Program-made: the position numbers and the translations under genes
Shown: positions 44,156 through 51,239 of the stretch, in pieces
Numbering within the stretch: position 1 is the stretch's first letter
Layout of the letters: each line of letters begins with the position of its first letter
From: Phocaeicola abscessus CCUG 55929
Lineage (GTDB): Bacteria > Bacteroidota > Bacteroidia > Bacteroidales > Bacteroidaceae
Length of the DNA: 64,000 nt
Direction of reading: 5' to 3'
Assembly: GCF_000312445.1 (NCBI RefSeq)
Contig: NZ_HE997185.1
Coordinates: 62,001 to 126,000, forward strand
The notes under the pieces: model-generated
Databases searched by the model: none
Seen by the model: only the letters and a program-made list of their open reading frames with translations
Told to the model about the DNA's origin: nothing

Positions 44156-45070
44156 TCAGGTGTTTCCGACTTCCTTGGGTTTATACTCCTTCTGCTTCAA
44201 GGTAAATGTCTTTGTTGCTGCCGGCGTGTACCCTGCCGTAGGTTTCTGTATGAAGCGTACCTGTACGCTGCGTTCGGCGTAAATCACCTCTCTCACGTCA
44301 CACCATCCCAGGTTGACGGGCATCAGCTTGTAGTTGTGGTGCTGAAAATTGGTAATGATCTTCAGTCCCATACCCAGTTTGTAGTCCGTCACCCAAATAT
44401 ACCAGCTCCACATCACGATGTTATGGCTATTGTACACCGCCACAACAGCATTGCCCTGGTGGATGGTGGTTCGATTGACGCTGAACTCCGAGTAGGCCTG
44501 GTCGGCCGACAGCGCCACATCCGTCATTAAGTCCTTCTCGCCCTGCCATATCAGCTTACATCCGTACGGACGACAGTCCGGGTCGTTGTAGATATACGGG
44601 TCTGTAATACTGTTACCCAAGTAGTTGATAAAGGGGGTTAGTACCGTGTTGCCGCTTCCTTCTTTGGTAAAGTCGGTGAGCCATGCGGGCGAGTTCGCGC
44701 TCCAATTCACTTCCCCGTCTTCGGAGAACTCTGCTTCCCAGGCGATGGGTACGTTCGTCGTGCTCCCACCGCCCGATACGGAGGCATAGCTTTTCACGGT
44801 GTAGGTCTTCCTGCCTCCCTTGTAGAGGTACTCCTCCGGGCCCGTCACCTCCAGCGTGGAGGCCATCACGATGCTGCTCGTGGAAATCCGGTAGGTCACA
44901 GTCTTCCCCATCGTCCATATGCTACCGGCGATAAAAGTCGTGAGCGTACGCGGCGTGTTGGTCAGCACGTCGGTGTACTTCACCTCGATCTGCGCCCCCG
45001 TGGGCAGTGTCTGTGGCAACATCATGAAGATCATCGCCGGCGAGGTAATGAGATAACTGCGTACTTGTGG
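44156..45070 (-). pseudogene. 5'-truncated fimbrillin-like gene
   Basis: About 300 C-terminal residues of a protein resembling Bacteroidales fimbrillin (Mfa/FimA superfamily) shaft or tip subunits: RSYLITSPAMIFMMLPQTLPTGAQIEVKYTD, then FIAGSIWTMGKTVTYRISTSSI, YKGGRKTYTVKSYASVSGGG and a normal-looking C-terminus (KTFTLKQKEYKPKEVGNT). The N-terminal lipoprotein signal and first domain are missing. The frame enters from about 45070, where unrelated sequence, the terminator of the regulator fragment, begins. It is therefore a gene remnant, not a working subunit. Family placement is by pattern only. Confidence 0.6.
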
Positions 45071-45115
45071 CGTCGATATGGATAGAAGTGGCCGGATACA
45101 AAGACAGAACAAAAC

Positions 45116-45147
45116 GAGCGGAGCATACCCAAAGGCATACTCCGCTC
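45116..45147 (-). terminator. Terminator of the hybrid regulator fragment
   Basis: GAGCGGAG (45116-45123) pairs with CTCCGCTC (45140-45147). On the minus strand a GTTTTGTT run follows, 56 bases after the regulator stop. Confidence 0.7.
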
Positions 45148-45202
45148 CTTCTTGTCGATATAATTTCCGTTATTGCAGTCTATGATGGAGGGATATGGTG
45201 GC

Positions 45203-45955
45203 TTACACGTTCGCGGCATTCCCCCGCCTGTACTCCGTGGGTGTGACTCCGTAGGCGTTCTTGAACGTTCGCACGAAATTGGAGTAGTCGTTGAATCCGC
45301 ATCTGTCGACAATCTCTCCGAAGCTCATTTGTGCGTCTCCGTCAAGCAGGCTCTTGGCTTTCTTGATTTTGACTCGCTGGATATATACGGTTGGGGTGTC
45401 GTTCGTGAGGGCATTTATCTTGCGATAGAACTGCCGGCTGCTCATGCACATAGCCGATGCAATCTGCGATACCTCCACTTCCTTTCCTCGGTTGAGCTGA
45501 AGGTATATGACATCCGACACCTTGGCAAGGAAACGCAGGTCGGCGGCACTCCTTTGCGGGATCACCTCCTTTTCGTCGTCCTGATGTGTTGTCATCATTT
45601 GTGCGAATTTCTCACGCAACAACCGTCTGCCGTCTAACAGTTTCTCCACTCTTGTGCGCAGCTCGTCGGCACTGAACGGCTTGGAGAGATAGGCATCGGC
45701 CCCTGCCTCCAATCCTTTGATTCGTTCTTCCTCGGTAATCTTCGCCGTAACGACGATGATGGGAATATGGTTGACGATTTCGTTTCCACGCACCTGCCGG
45801 CACACTTCCAGACCGTCCATGCCTGGCATCATCAGGTCGGTGATAATAAGGTCAGGCACAAGGTCGAGCGCCTTCTCCATTCCTTCCTTGCCGTTGGCGG
45901 CATAGGAAACGGCATAGCGGTCAGCAAAGAGCGAACCGAACCGCTCATCCCGCCG
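45203..45955 (-). pseudogene. 3' fragment of a hybrid two-component regulator: receiver plus AraC-type HTH
   Basis: The protein-like part begins near FGSLFADRYAVSYAANGKEGMEKALDLVPDLIITDLMMPGMDGLEVC, a response-regulator receiver with its phospho-Asp (IITDLMMPG). It runs through VVTAKITEEERIKGLEAGADAYLSKPF to an AraC DNA-binding domain (SSRQFYRKINALTNDTPTVYIQRVKIKKAKSLL, then FGEIVDRCGFNDYSNFVRTFKNAYGVTPTEYRRG). The sensor, histidine kinase and first strand of the receiver are absent. Upstream of about 45955 the same frame only reads antisense to an OmpA-family gene. Full-length relatives are about 900-1400 residues. It keeps its own terminator, but no promoter is evident. Confidence 0.8.
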
Positions 45956-45976
45956 CTCAGCGGCCGATGGGCACGA

Positions 45977-47269
45977 GTGGGTCTCAGCGTCCTGTTCTCC
46001 GCAACCGTAGCCGTCGGCACACAGGCGCAGACCGCTGACAGGGGCGGAACACAGCCGCCGCGAGACCAAAACAGCGAACTGCACACCCGCACCTGGAGCA
46101 TCTACGCCCAGGGCGGACTGTCGTGGGCCAACGATGTTTGGTATCAGAACCTCGATGCCAAACGCAGTTACCAACAGTCGCCCGCCATGGGTGGCGGCGT
46201 GGACTTCACCATCCGCCCCTGGGTGCGCGTGGGCGCCGAGTATCTTTGGTCGCGCTACCGCCGCGAGCAGCGCTTCTCCGTGCTCGACACCAAGACGACG
46301 CCCGTCAAGGCGTACGGCAACTACCTGATGAACTACCACAACGCCAAGCTCGGCTTAGGCTTCAACTTCATGGAGCTGTGGCCCCGCCGCGGTGCGCAGT
46401 GGCTGAACATCTGGGTGGGCACGGGCGTAGGCTACACCTTCGCCAAGGGCAACGAGTACGGCGTCTACATCAGCAATACGCAGACGCAGGGCGGGCAGAC
46501 CACACCTATCGGCGACGGTACGACCATCGGCAACGGCTCGGAGATAACCGTCACGGGCAATGTGCGCACGACGAACCGCCACGAGAAGTTCAACAAACTC
46601 TACATTCCTGCCTCGCTCCACATCGAGGCCGACGTGAGTCGCCGCTTCACCGTCGGGCTGAAAGGCGAAATGGATTGGCTGATGAACCGCAAGGACATCG
46701 CCCCGAAGAACCTCATCCTCGCCCTTGCCACCGTGCGCTACAACTTCGTGGCGAGCCGTGCCAAGGTGCAGCGGGCCTATTACGAAGGCGAGCTCTCCGC
46801 GCTCAACGACCGCGTGAACGCCCTGCAACGGGACGTGGCGACGGAAAAGGCACGCGCCGAACGCGAAGCGGCAGAACGCCAACGGGCAGAACAGCAGCAG
46901 GCAGAACTGCAACGCCGCCTGACCGACTGTGAAGAGAGACAAGCAGAGCCTCCCGCCACGGTGCAGCCCTCGCACTTCGTGCAGTTTGCCCACAACAGCT
47001 CTTATATGAGCCGCGAGGAAGCCGAACACCTCAAAGCCTTTGCCCGCAGCGTACGCGGCCATAGGCTCACCCTCGTGGCCGAGGCCAGCACGCCGGGCGC
47101 GGACGGCTACAACCAGCAGCTCTCCGGGCGTCGCCTGGCCCGTGTGGTTGAGGCACTCGTGAAGGAAGGCTTCGACAGGGCCGACCTGAACCCGCAGACA
47201 GCTATCGGCGAGCGCAACGGCAAGCCTGCCGCCGAAGGGCGCAGGGTAACCATAAAGGTGGAAAAGTAA
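45977..47269 (+). CDS. OmpA-family outer-membrane protein, probably 5'-truncated
   Basis: The encoded protein is an N-terminal barrel (SIYAQGGLSWANDVWYQNLDAKRSYQQSPAMGGGVDFTIRPWVRVGAEYLWSRYRREQRF and following strands), a Glu/Arg/Gln-rich coiled stretch (ALQRDVATEKARAEREAAERQRAEQQQAELQRRLTD), and a C-terminal OmpA peptidoglycan-binding domain (VQFAHNSSYMSREEAEHLKAFARSVRGHRLTLVAEAST, RRLARVVEALVKEG). The signal peptide survives only as VGLSVLFSATVAVGTQAQ. In-frame sequence before it is antisense to the regulator fragment, with no natural Met or basic N-region nearby. The GTG at 45977 is a nominal start. It is GC-rich compared with its flanks. It may be untranslated, or expressed from a chance start. 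Confidence 0.65.
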   Translation: MGLSVLFSATVAVGTQAQTADRGGTQPPRDQNSELHTRTWSIYAQGGLSWANDVWYQNLDAKRSYQQSPAMGGGVDFTIRPWVRVGAEYLWSRYRREQRFSVLDTKTTPVKAYGNYLMNYHNAKLGLGFNFMELWPRRGAQWLNIWVGTGVGYTFAKGNEYGVYISNTQTQGGQTTPIGDGTTIGNGSEITVTGNVRTTNRHEKFNKLYIPASLHIEADVSRRFTVGLKGEMDWLMNRKDIAPKNLILALATVRYNFVASRAKVQRAYYEGELSALNDRVNALQRDVATEKARAEREAAERQRAEQQQAELQRRLTDCEERQAEPPATVQPSHFVQFAHNSSYMSREEAEHLKAFARSVRGHRLTLVAEASTPGADGYNQQLSGRRLARVVEALVKEGFDRADLNPQTAIGERNGKPAAEGRRVTIKVEK

Positions 47270-47308
47270 GCAACAACAAAGTAAACAACCCATTAAAACA
47301 ATAGTAAA

Positions 47309-48580
47309 ATGAAACGAATTCAATCCATTCTGCTTGCCATCGCCATGCTGTTGGCAACACCCGCGTTCTTCACCTCATGTCAGGAGGACGCACCTGAGAT
47401 CAATTACACGATGAACGTGTCGGTCATCAACGACTTCACCAAGGTGGTAGAGGCCATTAACAACGGCTCGTTGAAAAACGAAGAAGCCATCGGGAAACTC
47501 ACCTCGGCCATCGACAAGATGCATGCCGACCAGCAGACCAAGCTGCAGGCCATCATCGACGTGCTCAACTCCGTGAACACTACGCTTGAGACCAAGCTCG
47601 CGGCCATCGAGGCGGCGATGAAGGCGCAGACCCTCTCGCTCGAGGCGAAGCTCGGTCTCATCGAAGCCGCCATCAAGGCGATGCCGGACTACAGCGACAA
47701 GTTCGACGCCGTGGTTGCCGCCCTTAATACGATGAAGGCGCAGATTGAGGCGCTCGGCACGGGACAGGCCGGCATCGTCGAAGCCATCAACAACACTACG
47801 GCCGCCATCAACAGCCTTGTAGCTGCCGTGAACAGCGGCAACGCCGATGCAGCCGCAGCCCTTGCGCAGATTATCCAGAAGCTCGAGGAACTGAAGGAGA
47901 AGATCGGCAACGGTGGAGGTGGAGGCGGAATAGATCCCAACGATCCTGCAAATTGGCCTGTTGCCACTCCAGAAGCTATAGATCTTGGTCTGCCCAGTGG
48001 CACCAAGTGGGCTAGCTTCAATCTTGGAGCAACTAAACCTTCAGAGATGGGCTACTACTACGCTTGGAGTGATACTAAGCCTAAACTGGAGTATACTTCC
48101 ACCAACACTAAGTATTCAGGAACCAAAATGTACGATTACACCAAATATACAATAGATGATGGTAAGAAAGAATACAGCTGGTATGATTCCGAGGGGAACT
48201 TCATCGGCGACGGTAAGATAACCCTTGACCCAGAAGACGATGCTGCCACTGTAAATCTTGGAGCTGAATGGAGCACGCCTGAGATTGCACAATTCGTGGA
48301 GTTGTATAAATATTGCAAAAAGGAGTGGAAGACCATAGACGAAGTTCAAGGCCGTGTCTACACTGGCCCTAATAAGAATTCAATATTCCTACCATTCAAC
48401 GGAATGGCAGACCGCAAACAAAAAGATGATGTAGGCAAACAAGGATACTATTGGATGAAATCTCACCGCGGAGAACGTTATACTTTTTTCTTTGAGTTCT
48501 TCTCGGTAACAACCCTTGGTGAAGGCGAGAGAGCTACTTTCAGACATTTTGGAATGGAAATCCGCCCAGTTCGTAAGTAA
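47309..48580 (+). CDS. Lipoprotein: helical repeat region plus FISUMP-like C-terminal domain
   Basis: The 423-residue product has a lipoprotein signal (LLAIAMLLATPAFFTSC, Cys near residue 24). Residues 35-205 form amphipathic alpha-helical repeats rich in Ala (LQAIIDVLNSVNTTLETKLAAIEAAMKAQTLSLEAKLGLIEAAIKA), likely a coiled-coil stalk. A Gly6 linker (GNGGGGGGIDPNDP) follows. The C-terminal domain starts EAIDLGLPSGTKWASFNLGATKPSEMGYYYAW and resembles the Fibrobacter paralogous (FISUMP) domain common in Bacteroidales surface proteins. The stalk half is GC-rich like the OmpA gene before it (39 bases upstream), but the C-terminal domain is clearly AT-richer. It is probably surface exposed and co-transcribed with the OmpA-family gene. 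Confidence 0.75.
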   Translation: MKRIQSILLAIAMLLATPAFFTSCQEDAPEINYTMNVSVINDFTKVVEAINNGSLKNEEAIGKLTSAIDKMHADQQTKLQAIIDVLNSVNTTLETKLAAIEAAMKAQTLSLEAKLGLIEAAIKAMPDYSDKFDAVVAALNTMKAQIEALGTGQAGIVEAINNTTAAINSLVAAVNSGNADAAAALAQIIQKLEELKEKIGNGGGGGGIDPNDPANWPVATPEAIDLGLPSGTKWASFNLGATKPSEMGYYYAWSDTKPKLEYTSTNTKYSGTKMYDYTKYTIDDGKKEYSWYDSEGNFIGDGKITLDPEDDAATVNLGAEWSTPEIAQFVELYKYCKKEWKTIDEVQGRVYTGPNKNSIFLPFNGMADRKQKDDVGKQGYYWMKSHRGERYTFFFEFFSVTTLGEGERATFRHFGMEIRPVRK

Positions 48581-48617
48581 GTCCTTTGCTTATATGCGAT
48601 GACAAGACAATAAAAAC

Positions 48618-48651
48618 CTCTCCTCCCGCCCACAGAGCGGCGGGAGGAGAG
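48618..48651. terminator. Strong hairpin after the FISUMP lipoprotein gene
   Basis: A perfect 13-bp stem (CTCTCCTCCCGCC with GGCGGGAGGAGAG) around an 8-base loop. An A-run on the left side means the T-run is on the minus strand, so it works best leftward, but it also closes the plus-strand gene. Confidence 0.7.
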
Positions 48652-48763
48652 ATAAAAGCATCAGCTATCGAGGGCTCGGAAACGCTATAAATAAAGCAAC
48701 AAAACAACGCCTTTTGTCGCAACGGAGTTACGGCTTCGGTACCCCACGAGTGACCTATCGAGA

Positions 48764-48781
48764 CACCCCACGGGTGGGGTG
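48764..48781. repeat. Perfect palindrome CACCCCAC-GG-GTGGGGTG
   Basis: Arms of 8 bp about GG in otherwise gene-free sequence. A partial copy (ACCCCACGAGTG) lies about 25 bases upstream. Possibly the end of a lost mobile element or an RNA hairpin; unassigned. Confidence 0.5.
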
Positions 48782-48860
48782 CAAAAGGCACGATTACATA
48801 ACGAAAGTCATAAACCAATTAACAGAAAACAGCAATGATAGAATTTTAACTCACGATATT

Positions 48861-49082
48861 ATGGAACGACTGACGCAATCACCCAAATTGGAGATGATCC
48901 TCTCCGCACAATCCCCCGACAAGGTATGCCGCGCCACCGAGGATTTCCGCACGGAAATCTTTGCCATGAGCGAAACGGAGACCTCTCTGTCAGCAACGTA
49001 TTGCATACTACGTTACACCGCATGCCATCTGCTTACCCTGAACGGAACTTGTCGGAAGGGCAGCATGGCAGAAAAAAACTGA
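48861..49082 (+). CDS. Small hypothetical protein, doubtful
   Basis: A 73-residue open frame starting MERLTQSPKLEMILSAQSPDKVCRATEDFRTEIFAMSETETS and ending KGSMAEKN. It has no recognisable family, signal or helix pattern. It lies in the patchwork zone after the FISUMP gene and ends 22 bases before the convergent peptide transporter gene. It may be a remnant; composition is fairly coding-like in the first 45 residues. Confidence 0.3.
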   Translation: MERLTQSPKLEMILSAQSPDKVCRATEDFRTEIFAMSETETSLSATYCILRYTACHLLTLNGTCRKGSMAEKN

Positions 49083-49104
49083 AAGAACTTTCGGACATAC
49101 TCGG

Positions 49105-50622
49105 TTACTTCGCTACTTTTTCTAAGCGCTTCATCATGCAGAACATAAAGAGCGCCGAAAGCAGACAGAGGATGATGAATACCAGCCAAACCGACCACAA
49201 CGGCAGGCCGCCCCAAAGGAATCCGCCCACGCTGACTAACATGTTACCGGCCGCAGTGGCCACAAACCATCCGCCCATCATCACGCCTTTGTACTTCGGC
49301 GGAGCGACCTTCGACACAAATGAGATGCCCATCGGGCTCAACAGCAATTCCCCGAAAGTAAGGATCAAATACGTCCCGATCAGCCAATTGGCGGAGATGA
49401 ACGTACCTTCGTCGCCGGCCAGTTTCTGCGCATCCGGCGTATTCAATCCCATCGATGCCACCATCATCAACAAATAAGCCGACCCTGCTACCAACATACC
49501 GTAAGCGATTTTACGGGGAGCCGACGGCTCTTTACCCTTCCTGGCAAGCGCTCCGAAAATAGCCATACTCACTGGGGTAAGGGCGACCACGTAGAACGGA
49601 TTGAAGTGCTGGAAGATGGGGGCACTTACGGCAACCTCGCCGCCGATATGGAGATACTTATAATAAAGCATGGCGAGCGCCGTAATAATAACCGCTACGG
49701 AAATGCTCTTGCCCTTAGCCGTTTTACTTTGAAAAAGCGAAAACAATGCATAGATGATGAAGATAATCATTACGAGATTAACGACATCGAACGCCATGCT
49801 TTGTACGCCGGCAGACGTCTTCTGCGTAAATTCATCGGCGAAATAAGTCAAGGTCAGCCCGTTCTGATGGAAAGACATCCAAAAGAAGATGACGACGGCA
49901 AATACCAGACAGAGTGCGATAATGCGTGCCTTGGTATCTGCGGGAGAAAGTTCTTCTTCGTGTTTGGAAGATGCTACCGACGATTGTACGCTCTCTTCCA
50001 CGTGGCGGAACGAATAGCGGAATGCATAATAGATAGCAATAGAAAGAACCAAAGAAAGACAGGCCACGGCAAACGAGAAGTGGTAAGCATCGTTGGAAGA
50101 AAAACCCAAGCTCGTTTCCGCCCATTCCTTGATCTTCACGGCGGCCGTCGGAGCGAAGAGGGCACCGATATTGATGGCCATGTAAAAGATAGAGAAAGCT
50201 GAGTCACGCTTGGGAGCCAGCGCCGGATCATCATACAAATTACCGACCATCACCTGCAAGTTTCCTTTAAACAAGCCCGTTCCGATACTGATCAACAAGA
50301 GAGCGGCCAGCATGCAACCCAGCGCGAACAGATTGCCGCCCAGCGGAATGGAGAGAAACAGATAACCGAAGAACATCACGACGATGCCGATGGTCACCAT
50401 CTTCCCGTAACCGTATTTGTCGGCCAGAATGCCACCGAAGAACGGAGAAAGATAAACTAATGCCAAAAAAGTACTGTAAATCAGGCCGGCTGTTCCGGCG
50501 GATAAGCCGAAATTAGCTCGTAGGAATAGAGCAAATACGGCGATCATCGTATAATAGCCGAAACGCTCTCCCGTGTTGGCCAATGCTAAAGCAAAAAGGC
50601 CTTTAGGCTGTCCTTCAAACAT
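49105..50622 (-). CDS. POT/PTR-family peptide:H+ symporter
   Basis: A 505-residue transporter of di- and tripeptides, of the proton-dependent POT family. The start MFEGQPKGLFALALANTGERFGYYTMIAVFALFLRANFGL carries the conserved ExxERFxYY motif (GERFGYY). GGILADKYGYGKMV and the FYMAINIGALFAP motif (PTR signature) follow, with about 14 hydrophobic segments. The start at 50622 is used because the -7 box at 50668-50675 rules out the reading from 50670. It is monocistronic. Confidence 0.9.
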   Translation of the reverse strand: MFEGQPKGLFALALANTGERFGYYTMIAVFALFLRANFGLSAGTAGLIYSTFLALVYLSPFFGGILADKYGYGKMVTIGIVVMFFGYLFLSIPLGGNLFALGCMLAALLLISIGTGLFKGNLQVMVGNLYDDPALAPKRDSAFSIFYMAINIGALFAPTAAVKIKEWAETSLGFSSNDAYHFSFAVACLSLVLSIAIYYAFRYSFRHVEESVQSSVASSKHEEELSPADTKARIIALCLVFAVVIFFWMSFHQNGLTLTYFADEFTQKTSAGVQSMAFDVVNLVMIIFIIYALFSLFQSKTAKGKSISVAVIITALAMLYYKYLHIGGEVAVSAPIFQHFNPFYVVALTPVSMAIFGALARKGKEPSAPRKIAYGMLVAGSAYLLMMVASMGLNTPDAQKLAGDEGTFISANWLIGTYLILTFGELLLSPMGISFVSKVAPPKYKGVMMGGWFVATAAGNMLVSVGGFLWGGLPLWSVWLVFIILCLLSALFMFCMMKRLEKVAK

Positions 50623-50667
50623 AATAGATCCTTTAAATTGTTTATAATATTTTTCGTATGCAATGCG

Positions 50668-50675
50668 CAAATGTA
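50668..50675 (-). promoter_or_regulatory. -7 box of the peptide transporter gene
   Basis: TACATTTG on the minus strand, 45 bases before the ATG at 50622. Confidence 0.55.
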
Positions 50676-50759
50676 TGAATTAAAATCAAGGCGGCAAAGA
50701 TTTGCCGCCGTTAATTCTCAAATCCCCTTGTAAAGAGAGCGGAAACGGCAACGAGTTCT

Positions 50760-51239
50760 TCAATACAGCATACAGACGTGAGCTTCCGCCATCCGGATCA
50801 GGTCGGCAGGAGCTATTTTCAGTTGTAGACCTCTCACTCCGGCACTGACACAGATGTAGGGATATCGGCTGCACGACGCATGGATATATGTAGGGAAATG
50901 TTTTTTCATTCCTATCGGGGAACAGCCTCCGCGAACATAACCCGTAAGGGGCAACAACGCTTTTACCGGAATCAAATCGCATTTCTTGTTTCCGGAAATC
51001 TTCGCCACCAACTTCAGGTCGACTTCGTGTTCTCCAGGAATCACGCAGATCAAATGCCCCGTTTTATCGCCTTTCAGCACTAAGGTTTTGAACACCTGTT
51101 CGACGGGCTCTCCCAATTGCGTTGCCAGATGGATGGCGCTTAAATCGGTTTCGTCTGCTTCGTAAGGAATCAGTTCGTAGGAGATCTTCGCCTGTTCGAG
51201 CAGACGGGCGACATTCGTTTTAGTTATTTTAGCCTTCAT
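50760..51239 (-). CDS. ybaK: Cys-tRNA(Pro)/Cys-tRNA deacylase, YbaK/EbsC family
   Basis: YbaK-type proteins hydrolyse mischarged Cys-tRNA(Pro). The 159-residue product starts MKAKITKTNVARLLEQAKISYELIPYEADETDLSAIHLATQLG, with the conserved lysine in VFKTLVLKGD and the block VDLKLVAKISGNKKCDLIPVKALLPLTGYVRGGCSPIGMKK, and ends at a typical position. The ATG at 51239 overlaps the uvrA stop by four bases (ATGA); a longer frame to 51365 reads into uvrA. It is presumably co-translated after uvrA. Confidence 0.93.
   Translation of the reverse strand: MKAKITKTNVARLLEQAKISYELIPYEADETDLSAIHLATQLGEPVEQVFKTLVLKGDKTGHLICVIPGEHEVDLKLVAKISGNKKCDLIPVKALLPLTGYVRGGCSPIGMKKHFPTYIHASCSRYPYICVSAGVRGLQLKIAPADLIRMAEAHVCMLY

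Noticed and set aside
43623-44282. 219-residue plus-strand frame after susD
   Set aside because: It spans the susD end, its terminator and the fimbrillin remnant, and has no domain.
45767-45976. N-terminal extension of the OmpA-family protein
   Set aside because: It is antisense to the receiver domain of the regulator and has no signal-peptide character.
45956-46339. N-terminal extension of the regulator fragment
   Set aside because: This stretch is antisense to the OmpA-family gene and has no receiver or kinase features.
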